Shown in pieces: positions 8,538 to 17,447 of a stretch of DNA of 64,000 nt. Numbering within the stretch: the first letter of the stretch is position 1; the number at the start of each line of letters is the position of its first letter. This DNA is from Vibrio cincinnatiensis DSM 19608. GTDB lineage: Bacteria; Pseudomonadota; Gammaproteobacteria; Enterobacterales; Vibrionaceae. Under the pieces are notes generated by a model. The model did no database searches, was not told where the DNA came from, and saw only the letters and a list, made by a program, of their open reading frames with translations. The translations under genes were made by a program, and so were the position numbers. Location of the stretch: contig NZ_FUXB01000016.1 of the NCBI RefSeq assembly GCF_900167345.1, positions 1 to 64,000 on the forward strand, given 5' to 3'.

Positions 8538-8825
8538 ATGAGTTCATTAAACTGGCCATTGTATGAAGTGTTTGTTCGCAGCAAACAAGGTTTAGATCAT
8601 AAGCATGTGGGTAGCGTTCGTGCTGCTGATGGAGAGATGGCATTAGATGCGGCTCGTGATCTGTACACTCGACGTAACGAAGGATGTTCTATTTGGGTTG
8701 TCGAGTCGGACAAAATTACGGCGACTCAACCGAGTGATGCTGGTCCTTTCTTCGACCCGTCAGAAGATAAAGTTTATCGACATGCCAGCCATTACACCAT
8801 TCCTGCTGATATTAAACACATGTAA
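8538..8825 (+). CDS. paaB: PaaB, subunit of phenylacetyl-CoA 1,2-epoxidase
   Basis: This 95-residue protein matches E. coli PaaB in length and begins M-S-S-L-N-W-P-L-Y-E-V-F-V-R, typical of the family. PaaB is a small structural subunit needed for a productive epoxidase complex. The frame stays open for more than 100 bases upstream, but AAGGAG at 8525-8530 fixes the start at 8538. It lies 43 bases after paaA and 10 bases before paaC. Confidence 0.95.
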   Translation: MSSLNWPLYEVFVRSKQGLDHKHVGSVRAADGEMALDAARDLYTRRNEGCSIWVVESDKITATQPSDAGPFFDPSEDKVYRHASHYTIPADIKHM

Positions 8826-8835
8826 GGAGAGGGTA

Positions 8836-9594
8836 ATGGATACTCAACAAGTCAAAGTTAATTACCTATTGCACCTAGCTGACACCAATTTAATTTTGAG
8901 TCACCGGCTCGCGCAATGGTGCGGAATTGCTCCCGAACTCGAAATTGATATGGCACTTGCCAATATCGGTTTAGACCTTTTAGGAGAGGCTCGCAACTTA
9001 TATCAATATATTGCTGAGTTAGAAGGAAAAAATAAATCAGAAGATGATTATGCCTACCTCAGAGAAGAGCGTGAGTATAAAAACCTGCTATTGGTTGAAC
9101 GGCCCAATGAAGGGTTCGACCAGTCAATTGCTCGCCAGTTTCTTTACGACAGTTTCCACTCTTTATTGCTGCAAGAGTTAGTGAACAGTAACGATGCGCA
9201 ATTGTCGGCGATTGCCCAAAAATCGCTTAAAGAGGTCTCTTACCACTTGCGTTACAGCTCGGGCTGGGTGATTCGCCTAGGTGATGGAACACAAGTCAGC
9301 CACACGAAAATGCAAGCGGCACTCAATGATTTGTGGCGTTACACCGATGAAATGTTTGAACCCAGCGATGAGGAGCGTGCATTAGCAGAACTGGGTGTTA
9401 TCGCTGATGTAGCAAGTTTAAAAGAGCAATGGCGCAGCAATGTGCAGGCTGTTTTAGATAAAGCCACCTTGACACTTCCGGAGAGTGCTTACGCTCAACA
9501 TGGCGGTAAAGGTGGTCAGCATAGCGAATACTTGGGTTTCATCTTAGCTGAACTGCAATATATGCAGCGGACATATCCAAACCAACAATGGTAG
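8836..9594 (+). CDS. paaC: PaaC, structural subunit of phenylacetyl-CoA 1,2-epoxidase
   Basis: PaaC is the ferritin-like partner of PaaA that stabilises the epoxidase heterodimer without an active iron site. The protein has 252 residues (E. coli 248) and the family stretch L-G-L-D-L-L-G-E-A-R-N-L-Y near residue 48. The start at 8836 follows AAGGAGAGGG at 8824-8833. The frame runs open much further upstream, overlapping paaB, but that extension is spurious. Confidence 0.96.
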   Translation: MDTQQVKVNYLLHLADTNLILSHRLAQWCGIAPELEIDMALANIGLDLLGEARNLYQYIAELEGKNKSEDDYAYLREEREYKNLLLVERPNEGFDQSIARQFLYDSFHSLLLQELVNSNDAQLSAIAQKSLKEVSYHLRYSSGWVIRLGDGTQVSHTKMQAALNDLWRYTDEMFEPSDEERALAELGVIADVASLKEQWRSNVQAVLDKATLTLPESAYAQHGGKGGQHSEYLGFILAELQYMQRTYPNQQW

Positions 9595-9604
9595 GGGGCT
9601 AAAG

Positions 9605-10111
9605 ATGGTTAATCAAACACTTAACTCACTGGCTGACCCAGAAACCTACCGCGTATGGCAGCTAGTGAGCTCAATCCCTGATCCTGAGATCCCGGTTCTT
9701 TCTATCGGTGAATTGGGAATGGTTCGTCAGGTCATGAAAGTGGGAGAGCAGTGGGTGGTTAAGTTTACGCCCACGTATTCAGGCTGCCCTGCCACCGATA
9801 TGTTAGTGAGTGATATTCAAACAACTCTAAAGAGTGAGGGATATTCGGATATCGCCGTTGAAATTCAACTTAATCCAGCATGGACAACCGACTGGATCGA
9901 AGAATCAAGCAAAAAGAAACTACGTGAATATGGAATTGCACCACCAGATAGAAAAGCTTGTATGCACAGCACGATTAATCGTCAGCCACACTGCCCACGT
10001 TGTGGGAGTGATGACACGAAAATGGTGAGTGAATTTGGCTCAACAGCATGTAAGGCACATTTCCAGTGTAGGGCGTGTAAAGAGCCATTTGATTACTTCA
10101 AATGTATATAA
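9605..10111 (+). CDS. paaD: PaaD, iron-sulfur/maturation protein of the phenylacetyl-CoA epoxidase
   Basis: This 168-residue protein has an N-terminal MIP18/DUF59-type domain (motif S-G-C-P-A-T-D about residues 60-66) and a C-terminal cysteine cluster with C-x2-C pairs (C-P-R-C-G and C-R-A-C-K) ending at about residue 167. PaaD is required for epoxidase activity, probably in maturation of the PaaE iron-sulfur or PaaA di-iron centre. It is sometimes named paaJ in other species. It starts 10 bases after paaC. Confidence 0.94.
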   Translation: MVNQTLNSLADPETYRVWQLVSSIPDPEIPVLSIGELGMVRQVMKVGEQWVVKFTPTYSGCPATDMLVSDIQTTLKSEGYSDIAVEIQLNPAWTTDWIEESSKKKLREYGIAPPDRKACMHSTINRQPHCPRCGSDDTKMVSEFGSTACKAHFQCRACKEPFDYFKCI

Positions 10112-10126
10112 AAGAAGGGATTTACT

Positions 10127-11182
10127 ATGACAGACTTTTACTCATTAAAGGTTGCTCGTGCAGATAAGGAAACGGACGACTCTCTTGTTGTGCAATTGAA
10201 TATTCCAGATGACTTACAAGACGAGTTCCATTTTCATCCTGGGCAGCATTTGACCATTAAAGCCAATATTGATGGTGAAGAATTAAGACGTTGTTACTCC
10301 ATTTGCTCTGCGCCTAGTGAGCCAAGCTTGCAAATTGGTATTAAAGCTATCCCTGAAGGACGTTTTTCCAATTTTGCACTGAATGAATTAAAAATGGGGG
10401 ATGAACTTAACGTGATGCCACCCCAGGGGAAGTTCGGTTTTATTCCTAGGAAAGAACAAAATAAACATTATTTAGGCATCGCTGTTGGTTCGGGAATTAC
10501 GCCAATCTTATCAATGTTAAAAGCCACACTGGAACAAGAGAAAAGCAGCACTTTTACTCTGCTATACGGCAACCAAAGCCTAGCGAGTATGATGTTCCGC
10601 AATCAATTATTGGATCTTAAAAACCAGTATCCTGACCGTTTCCATGTCAATTATTTCTTCTCGCGGGAAACGAACGAGATTGAACTCTGGAATGGGCGTT
10701 TAGATGGCAACAAACTCCGTGAGTTAGGTCAGTCCCTGTTCAATTGGGGGGAGTTTGATGCCTGTTATGTTTGTGGACCGGAAGAAATACTGGAGTCTTG
10801 TTATACCGCTTTAGTTGAAGGGGGCTTAGCTGAAGATCGATACCATGTTGAGCGCTTCAATACTGCAACTACCTCACGTAAAAAATCGGAGAATCAGTCA
10901 GCCAATACCGTGGTTACGCTTAAGCGAGATGGTCGGGTAATGACTATCAATATGACCTCACAGGATAACAACTTACTGGATGCCGCACTGCGCCAAGGTG
11001 TGGATTTGCCTTATGCGTGTAAGGGTGGGGTCTGTGCTACTTGTGTCTGCAAGCTGAAATCAGGTCAGGTAGAAATGAGCACCAATTATAGTCTGGAAGC
11101 GGATCAACTGGAAAAGGGCTATGTCTTAAGCTGCCAAGCAGTTCCGACGACCAGTGAAATAGAAATTGATTTTGATGTATAG
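10127..11182 (+). CDS. paaE: PaaE, NADPH-dependent reductase of the phenylacetyl-CoA epoxidase
   Basis: PaaE passes electrons from NADPH to PaaA. The 351-residue protein shows an FAD-binding domain (R-C-Y-S-I-C-S-A-P near residue 60), an NAD(P) domain (G-S-G-I-T-P-I near 120) and a C-terminal plant-type [2Fe-2S] ferredoxin domain with C-K-G-G-V-C-A-T-C followed by a last cysteine near 342. Length agrees with E. coli (356). A good ribosome binding site, GAAGGGA at 10113-10119, precedes the ATG. Confidence 0.96.
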   Translation: MTDFYSLKVARADKETDDSLVVQLNIPDDLQDEFHFHPGQHLTIKANIDGEELRRCYSICSAPSEPSLQIGIKAIPEGRFSNFALNELKMGDELNVMPPQGKFGFIPRKEQNKHYLGIAVGSGITPILSMLKATLEQEKSSTFTLLYGNQSLASMMFRNQLLDLKNQYPDRFHVNYFFSRETNEIELWNGRLDGNKLRELGQSLFNWGEFDACYVCGPEEILESCYTALVEGGLAEDRYHVERFNTATTSRKKSENQSANTVVTLKRDGRVMTINMTSQDNNLLDAALRQGVDLPYACKGGVCATCVCKLKSGQVEMSTNYSLEADQLEKGYVLSCQAVPTTSEIEIDFDV

Positions 11183-11190
11183 GTGACAGG

Positions 11191-11979
11191 ATGACATGGT
11201 TAACCGGCTATCCAGATCTCATCTGTGATATGAGATCTGAGGGAGTGTTGATCATTACCTTAGATCGACCTCAGAAACGTAATACACTGAGTAATGACGT
11301 CTTAGCGCAGATCGTGACAGTACTCAATGGCGCATCTGAGCATGAATCGGTCAAAGCCGTTGTTATTTATGGCGGGAAGAGATTATTCGCTGCTGGAGCG
11401 GATCTCAATGAATTGGCAGAGCAAAAATCCATTGCCACTTGGCTCAATTCGCGTCCTAAGCTATGGCAACACATCGATCAGTTTGACAAGCCGCTGATCG
11501 CTGCGGTCAATGGTTATGCGTTAGGGGCGGGTCTGGAACTGGCTTTACTTTGTGACATTACCGTCGCCGGTGACGGAACACTTTTTGGTCTACCAGAAAT
11601 TACTTTAGGGTTAATGCCTGGCGCTGGTGGTACGCAGCGCCTTGCTCGCACCGTGGGTAAATCTCTTGCTAACCAAATGGTGTTTACTGGGCAGGCTATC
11701 TCTGCCCAGAAAGCATTGGATGCAGGATTGATCAGTGAAATTACGATTCCAGAGAACACCTTAAATAAAGCGTGTGAATTAGCCAGTTTAATTGCCCAGA
11801 GAGCGCCATTAGCACTTCGTGCCGCCAAAATGGCATTAAAAGCCGTGCCTAACGGTTCATTGAGCCAAGGTCTGATGATGGAGCGGCAATTGTTTAGCTT
11901 ACTGGCAGAAACTCAGGACAGGGAAGAAGGCATTCTCGCTTTTTTAGACAAAAGAAAAGCGGTATTTGAAGGGAAGTAA
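11191..11979 (+). CDS. paaF: PaaF, 2,3-dehydroadipyl-CoA hydratase (crotonase family)
   Basis: This 262-residue crotonase-fold protein hydrates 2,3-dehydroadipyl-CoA late in the phenylacetate pathway. The oxyanion-hole segment F-A-A-G-A-D-L-N-E near residue 70 and the A-V-N-G-Y-A-L-G-A-G-L-E-L-A segment near 110 are intact. The catalytic glutamates are plausible in L-E-L-A-L and in the G-L-P-E-I-T-L-G motif that follows. It is placed between paaE and paaG as in E. coli, with 8 bases to paaE and 1 base to paaG. Confidence 0.95.
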   Translation: MTWLTGYPDLICDMRSEGVLIITLDRPQKRNTLSNDVLAQIVTVLNGASEHESVKAVVIYGGKRLFAAGADLNELAEQKSIATWLNSRPKLWQHIDQFDKPLIAAVNGYALGAGLELALLCDITVAGDGTLFGLPEITLGLMPGAGGTQRLARTVGKSLANQMVFTGQAISAQKALDAGLISEITIPENTLNKACELASLIAQRAPLALRAAKMALKAVPNGSLSQGLMMERQLFSLLAETQDREEGILAFLDKRKAVFEGK

Positions 11980-11980
11980 C

Positions 11981-12769
11981 ATGGAAGAAGCAATTTTATT
12001 TCAGGTTGAAGGCGGAGTTGCGGTGATCACACTCAACCGACCGAATCAGCTCAATAGTTTTAATCCGCCGATGCATAAAGCACTAAGAGCGGCTTTACAG
12101 CAAGCAGAAAGTGATGAAGCAATACGGGCGATTGTACTCACCGGTAGCGGACGGGGATTTTGTGCCGGACAGGATCTAAATGATCGTAATGTGAATAGCG
12201 GCAATACGATGCCCGATCTGGGTGAAAGTATTGAGAAATACTATAACCCATTGATTAAACAGATCTCTACAATAAGTAAACCCATTATAGCTGCGGTGAA
12301 TGGTGTGGCAGCCGGAGCCGGAGCCAATATTGCGTTAGCGTGCGACATTGTTTTTGCTGCTCAATCTGCCAGCTTTATTCAGGCATTTTGTAAGATCGGT
12401 CTGGTTCCTGATTCAGGGGGCACTTGGTTCTTACCGCGTTTAGTGGGAAGCGCAAGAGCCAAAGGGTTGATGATGCTTGGTGACAAACTCTCGGCATCTC
12501 AGGCGCAAGAGTGGGGAATGATTTGGCAATGTGTGGATGATGATCGTTTGATGGAAGAAGTGCTGACCGTTGCCCACCACTTAGCGACTCAACCAACCAA
12601 AGGGCTGGGCTATATTAAGCAAGCGTTACTCTATTCCAGTGCTAACCGTTTAGATGAACAACTCAATTTAGAAAAAGATCTCCAGCGGCTCGCCGGACGG
12701 ACGAACGATTATCGTGAAGGTATTAACGCTTTCTTCGATAAACGGGCTCCAGAGTTTAAAGGAAATTAA
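11981..12769 (+). CDS. paaG: PaaG, 1,2-epoxyphenylacetyl-CoA isomerase (crotonase family)
   Basis: PaaG converts the ring epoxide to oxepin-CoA. The 262-residue protein has exactly the E. coli length and shows F-C-A-G-Q-D-L-N-D near residue 62 and V-A-A-G-A-G-A-N-I-A near 108. The aspartate in K-I-G-L-V-P-D-S-G-G is the usual catalytic residue of isomerase members. The start at 11981 is chosen because it gives the family length. A codon five residues upstream would overlap paaF. Confidence 0.95.
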   Translation: MEEAILFQVEGGVAVITLNRPNQLNSFNPPMHKALRAALQQAESDEAIRAIVLTGSGRGFCAGQDLNDRNVNSGNTMPDLGESIEKYYNPLIKQISTISKPIIAAVNGVAAGAGANIALACDIVFAAQSASFIQAFCKIGLVPDSGGTWFLPRLVGSARAKGLMMLGDKLSASQAQEWGMIWQCVDDDRLMEEVLTVAHHLATQPTKGLGYIKQALLYSSANRLDEQLNLEKDLQRLAGRTNDYREGINAFFDKRAPEFKGN

Positions 12770-12771
12770 CC

Positions 12772-14262
12772 ATGAGTAAGAGCATACAAACCGTTGCGGT
12801 GATTGGTGCTGGTACGATGGGCGCAGGGATTGCGCAAGTCGCTGCCCAATCGGGTTACCAAGTGGTGCTGTTTGATTTACAACCGGCTAAAGCGCAGCAA
12901 GCCAAGGCTGATATTTCGGCTCAATTAGCGAAGCGGGTTGCTCGTGGCAAAATGGAAGAAGCCAAACGAGAAACGCTGCTTAACGCTATTGAGTGCTCTG
13001 CCATCTTACAAGATGTCGCAAAAGCCGATTTGGTGATTGAAGCTATCGTTGAAGATCTTGCTGCAAAACAGAGTCTGTTTAGAGATTTAGAAGCCATATG
13101 TAAAGAGCATTGTCTATTGGCAAGTAACACCTCTTCTATTTCTATTACTTCCATTGCCAGCGCTTTAACGCAACCTGAGCGATTTGTCGGGCTGCATTTT
13201 TTTAATCCCGCCCCTTTAATGAAGTTAGTGGAAGTGGTGCGGGGGATAGCGACCAATGATGAGACCTGCAATACAGCAAAAGTGTGGGCGGAATCCTGTG
13301 GTAAACATGCGGTTGTGACCCGTTCGCTGCCCGGTTTTATTGTTAACCGTGTTGCTCGACCATTTTATGCTGAAGCACTGAGAGCGTTAGAAATGGAGGT
13401 GGCTCAGGTACAGGATATTGATTACTGCTTTAAACAAGCCGGTCAATTTAATATGGGACCTTTTGAGTTAATGGATCTGATTGGTCATGACGTTAACTAT
13501 GCCGTGACCAAAAGTGTTTACGATGCTTATTATCAAGATAAACGCTTTCTACCCTCCTTAACTCAAAAAGAGTTGGTCGATGCGGGTTTTCTTGGGCGAA
13601 AAAGTAGACGGGGATTTTACCGTTATGATGATTCGGCTTCGCTCTCAGAGGTTAACTTTGCCTCTCTTCACACATTGCCGGATAACGCTACCTGCTCACT
13701 GCATGGTGACTGGGCATTTGCTCCGAGCTTTGTTGAGATGACGGAACTGCCTTTAGCTGACTCAACCTCTTCTCCTTATCTGAATATTAACGGTATCCAT
13801 GTTGTCCCTACACAGGGCATCACAGCGACCCAACTTTCAGTATCCCTAGCATGCCCTGTGGTGGTTTTTGACTACTGCCAGAACTACCTGAATAGCCCAG
13901 TGATGGTTATCGCACCTGCCATGCAAAATACCGAACAGCAAAATCAGCAAGTGGTCGCTTACTTTCAGTCGAAAGGGAAGCAAGTCTTAATGGTCAAGGA
14001 TTACCCGGGATTACTTATTTGGCGTACATGGATGATGCTGATCAATGAAGCGTTGGATTTAGCTAATCTTGGTGGAGCCTCCATGTCTGATATCGACGTT
14101 GCAATGAAAAGTGGAGTCAATTATCCGCTTGGTCCAATTGAACAAGGTGAACAGCTCGGCTGGTCGTCAGTGTTGCAGACCATCACTCATCTTCAGCATT
14201 TTTATGGAGAAGAGAGATACCGTCCTTCGCCACTACTTCGCCAACTCGCACTCGTATCATAG
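12772..14262 (+). CDS. paaH: PaaH, 3-hydroxyadipyl-CoA dehydrogenase
   Basis: PaaH oxidises 3-hydroxyadipyl-CoA to 3-oxoadipyl-CoA with NAD. The 496-residue protein has the N-terminal Rossmann motif V-I-G-A-G-T-M-G-A-G at about residue 10, the H-F-F-N-P-A-P-L-M-K segment near 141, and two tandem C-terminal dehydrogenase domains, the second beginning near 405. It is about 20 residues longer than E. coli PaaH (475). It starts two bases after paaG, and its stop codon overlaps the paaI ribosome binding site. Confidence 0.95.
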   Translation: MSKSIQTVAVIGAGTMGAGIAQVAAQSGYQVVLFDLQPAKAQQAKADISAQLAKRVARGKMEEAKRETLLNAIECSAILQDVAKADLVIEAIVEDLAAKQSLFRDLEAICKEHCLLASNTSSISITSIASALTQPERFVGLHFFNPAPLMKLVEVVRGIATNDETCNTAKVWAESCGKHAVVTRSLPGFIVNRVARPFYAEALRALEMEVAQVQDIDYCFKQAGQFNMGPFELMDLIGHDVNYAVTKSVYDAYYQDKRFLPSLTQKELVDAGFLGRKSRRGFYRYDDSASLSEVNFASLHTLPDNATCSLHGDWAFAPSFVEMTELPLADSTSSPYLNINGIHVVPTQGITATQLSVSLACPVVVFDYCQNYLNSPVMVIAPAMQNTEQQNQQVVAYFQSKGKQVLMVKDYPGLLIWRTWMMLINEALDLANLGGASMSDIDVAMKSGVNYPLGPIEQGEQLGWSSVLQTITHLQHFYGEERYRPSPLLRQLALVS

Positions 14263-14272
14263 GGAGAAAATG

Positions 14273-14740
14273 ATGAGTCAGCCTAAATCTATATCATCAA
14301 CGCAAGATGCAAATGAGCTTACGATTGCTCAACGTTCTGCCTCAGCCATGCTAGAGCATGACTATTGTACTAAAGCAATGGGGATGACCATTGTCAGCGT
14401 GGCTAAAGGGCAAGCCACAGTAGAAATGACCGTGACTCAAGCCATGTTAAACGGTCATGGAAGTTGTCACGGTGGCATGCTGTTTGTGCTGGCAGACTCC
14501 GCATTTGCTTTTGCTTGTAATAGTGAAAATCAGGCTGCGGTTGCTTCTGGGTGCAGTATTGACTACGCCCGCCCAGTCTTTGAAGGTGAGCGCTTAACGG
14601 CTATAGCGAACGTTAAATCGCAAGGCAAAGTCATCGGTACTTATGACGTAGAAATCGTTAATCAGGATAACAAGTTAGTCGCCCTGTTTCGGGGTAAGGC
14701 ACATCGATTAGGTAAGAAATTGGTAGAGGAGAATAGCTAA
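14273..14740 (+). CDS. paaI: PaaI, hydroxyphenylacetyl-CoA thioesterase
   Basis: PaaI is a hot-dog fold thioesterase thought to rescue the pathway by freeing CoA from dead-end hydroxyphenylacetyl-CoA. The 155-residue protein has the motif N-G-H-G-S-C-H-G-G-M-L-F, with the family's catalytic aspartate a little after it in L-A-D-S-A-F. Two adjacent ATG codons (14270 and 14273) are possible. GGGAG at 14262-14266 favours 14273. E. coli PaaI is 140 residues, so this protein has a longer N-terminus. Confidence 0.93.
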   Translation: MSQPKSISSTQDANELTIAQRSASAMLEHDYCTKAMGMTIVSVAKGQATVEMTVTQAMLNGHGSCHGGMLFVLADSAFAFACNSENQAAVASGCSIDYARPVFEGERLTAIANVKSQGKVIGTYDVEIVNQDNKLVALFRGKAHRLGKKLVEENS

Positions 14741-15946
14741 GTGGCAAACGCATACATTTGTGATGGTATCCGTACCCCGATAGGCCGATTTGGCGGCGTA
14801 TTATCAGGTGTTCGGGCTGATGACTTAGGAGCGATTCCAATCAAAGCGTTGAAGGATCGTTATCCTGCGCTCGATTGGACATTACTTGATGATGTCATTT
14901 TAGGCTGTGCTAACCAAGCAGGGGAAGATAATCGTGATGTCGCACGAATGTCACTCCTCTTAGCCGGTATGCCGATGGAGGTATCAGGAACCACCATTAA
15001 CCGTCTGTGTGGATCGGGAATGGATGCGATTAGCTACGCAGCCAGAAGCATTAAAGCAGGTGAAGCTTCATTGATGATTGCTGGCGGAGTTGAGTCAATG
15101 TCACGCGCTCCTTATGTGCTTAGCAAACCGACCGTGGCGTTTGATCGAAACGGTGAAATGTTTGATACCACTATCGGATGGCGTTTTATTAATCCACTGA
15201 TGCAAAAGCAGTACGGAAGTGACTCTATGCCTGAAACGGCAGAAAACGTTGCTCGTCGCTTCAATATCAGTAGAGAAGATCAGGATGCGTTTGCTCTGCG
15301 TAGTCAGCAACGTACCCAAAATGCTAAAGAGAAAGGGGTATTGGCACAAGAAATTACGCCGGTCGCTATTCCCCAGCGTAAAGGCGAGCCTTTGCTTATC
15401 TCTGAAGATGAGCACCCTCGTCCTGAAACGACGCTAGCTCAACTATCGTCTCTTAGAGCTCCGTTTGCAAAAGACGGGTCGGTAACCGCAGGAAATGCGT
15501 CAGGAGTTAATGATGGTGCAGCTGCGGTATTAATGGCTAGTGCTGAAATGGTTTCACAGCTTGGTTTGAATCCAGTAGCGAAGGTGATCGCTACCGCAAC
15601 TGTTGGCGTTGAACCTTCAATTATGGGGATTGGACCTGCGCCAGCTGCAAAAAAAGCGCTAGAAATAGCCGGGCTATCCATTGAGCAAATGGATGTTATC
15701 GAACTGAATGAGGCCTTTGCTTCACAAGCATTAGCCGTATTGCGTGAGTTGGGTTTACCTGATGATGCAGAGCATGTGAACCCCAATGGCGGTGCTATTG
15801 CCCTAGGTCACCCATTGGGAATGAGCGGTACGCGTCTGGTTATTGCTGCCTGTAATGAACTAGAACGCCGTGGTGGAAGATACGCCTTGTGCTGTATGTG
15901 CATTGGGGTTGGTCAAGGTATCGCTATGGTTATTGAAAGCGTTTGA
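14741..15946 (+). CDS. paaJ: PaaJ, 3-oxoadipyl-CoA / 3-oxo-5,6-dehydrosuberyl-CoA thiolase
   Basis: PaaJ performs two thiolytic cleavages, yielding acetyl-CoA and finally succinyl-CoA. The 401-residue protein has the thiolase nucleophile Cys90 in R-L-C-G-S-G, the G-H-P-L-G-M-S-G-T-R histidine motif near residue 352, and the C-terminal C-M-C-I-G-V-G-Q-G cysteine. It starts with GTG immediately after the paaI stop, with GAGGAG upstream at 14726-14731, and the length equals E. coli PaaJ (401). Confidence 0.96.
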   Translation: MANAYICDGIRTPIGRFGGVLSGVRADDLGAIPIKALKDRYPALDWTLLDDVILGCANQAGEDNRDVARMSLLLAGMPMEVSGTTINRLCGSGMDAISYAARSIKAGEASLMIAGGVESMSRAPYVLSKPTVAFDRNGEMFDTTIGWRFINPLMQKQYGSDSMPETAENVARRFNISREDQDAFALRSQQRTQNAKEKGVLAQEITPVAIPQRKGEPLLISEDEHPRPETTLAQLSSLRAPFAKDGSVTAGNASGVNDGAAAVLMASAEMVSQLGLNPVAKVIATATVGVEPSIMGIGPAPAAKKALEIAGLSIEQMDVIELNEAFASQALAVLRELGLPDDAEHVNPNGGAIALGHPLGMSGTRLVIAACNELERRGGRYALCCMCIGVGQGIAMVIESV

Positions 15947-16016
15947 AATAAAAGCAAGTAGAACAAGGCATGGTTGTAAGGTGCTAGAAACAAAAGGATT
16001 TTGAGGAGAAAGGATC

Positions 16017-17324
16017 ATGATAAAATTTTCAAATACACAAGAAGCGATTGAAACCGCATCAATAGCAGAACTGAGAGAGTTACAGTTCCGTCGCATGAAG
16101 TGGACGATTGAACATGCGTATAAGAATTCCCCTATGTACAACAAGAAGTTTACCGAAGCCGGAGTGCATCCTTCAGACTTTAAATGTCTTGAAGACATCG
16201 CTAAATTTCCTTACACCACCAAAGATGATCTAAGAGAGCATTATCCTTTTGGCGCGTTTGCGGTGCCAATTGAAGATGTCGCTCGTATACATGCTTCTTC
16301 CGGAACCACCGGTAAACCGACCGTGGTTGGCTATACCCAAAATGACATTGAAACTTGGGCAAATGTGGTTGCTCGCTCGATTCGTGCTGCAGGAGGCAAT
16401 GCTAAAGATATTATTCATATTGCTTATGGCTATGGTTTATTTACGGGTGGCTTAGGCGCACATTACGGTGCAGAGAAACTGGGTGCAACCGTCATTCCTA
16501 TGTCCGGTGGTCAAACGGAAAAACAAGTGCAATTAATCGAGCATTTTAAGCCAACCATCATCATGGTGACCCCGTCTTATTGCCTAAACTTACTGGATAA
16601 ACTGGAAGAGCATTATGGTGGTGATGCTTCTCAGTGTTCACTGAAAATTGGTATTTTCGGTGCTGAACCTTGGTCGAATGAAATGCGTCAAGAGATAGAA
16701 AAACGGCTAGGTATCGTTGCTCTAGATATTTATGGCTTATCTGAAGTTATGGGACCGGGAGTGGCGATGGAATGTGCCGATACCAAAGACGGCCCCACCA
16801 TTTGGGAAGACCATTTCTATCCAGAAATTATTGATCCTAAAACGGGACAAGTTATGGCTGACGGCGAATATGGAGAACTCGTCTTTACCACGTTGACTAA
16901 GGAAGCACTGCCGGTCATTCGTTACAGAACTCGTGATCTTACCCGGCTATTACCTGGGACAACGAGAACGATGCGTAGAATGGACAGAATTACCGGACGC
17001 AGTGATGATATGATGATCATTCGTGGTGTGAATGTGTTCCCTTCACAAATTGAAGAACAGATTCTGAAAATAGAGCAGTTAAGTCCCCATTATCAACTGG
17101 AGCTTATCCGTAAAGGTAATCTTGACCATTTAGTGGTGCTGCTTGAAGCAAAAGATAACATTTACCTTGATCAAAGAGAGGTGATTATTAAGCGTCTACA
17201 ACACCAAATTAAGTCAATGATCGGGATTTCAACCACGGTTGAGTTACTCCCCGTTGATAGTATTCCTCGCTCAGAAGGAAAAGCACAACGAGTAAGGGAT
17301 TTACGTCCCAAATCGTTGTCATGA
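16017..17324 (+). CDS. paaK: PaaK, phenylacetate-CoA ligase
   Basis: PaaK activates phenylacetate with ATP and CoA, the first committed step of the pathway. The 435-residue adenylate-forming enzyme shows the A3 loop A-S-S-G-T-T-G-K-P-T near residue 91, Y-G-L-S-E near 241, and Y-R-T-R-D near 304. Length matches E. coli (437). It follows paaJ after a 70-base gap with GAGGAGAAAGG before the ATG, so it may get extra transcription from a local start, but none is evident. Confidence 0.96.
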   Translation: MIKFSNTQEAIETASIAELRELQFRRMKWTIEHAYKNSPMYNKKFTEAGVHPSDFKCLEDIAKFPYTTKDDLREHYPFGAFAVPIEDVARIHASSGTTGKPTVVGYTQNDIETWANVVARSIRAAGGNAKDIIHIAYGYGLFTGGLGAHYGAEKLGATVIPMSGGQTEKQVQLIEHFKPTIIMVTPSYCLNLLDKLEEHYGGDASQCSLKIGIFGAEPWSNEMRQEIEKRLGIVALDIYGLSEVMGPGVAMECADTKDGPTIWEDHFYPEIIDPKTGQVMADGEYGELVFTTLTKEALPVIRYRTRDLTRLLPGTTRTMRRMDRITGRSDDMMIIRGVNVFPSQIEEQILKIEQLSPHYQLELIRKGNLDHLVVLLEAKDNIYLDQREVIIKRLQHQIKSMIGISTTVELLPVDSIPRSEGKAQRVRDLRPKSLS

Positions 17325-17447
17325 ATCTAATCGACATCCAACAAACCTCTTACTTGGGTGTGGTATAAGCTCAGATAATTGTTAATAATAGATAGCTTGA
17401 GTATATGGCTGAGTTTCAGCTAATGAGATGTTATACATGGAGCTATT

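Noticed and set aside
8647..8835. Upstream extension of paaC overlapping paaB
   Set aside because: AAGGAGAGGG before 8836 and the family length place the start at 8836.
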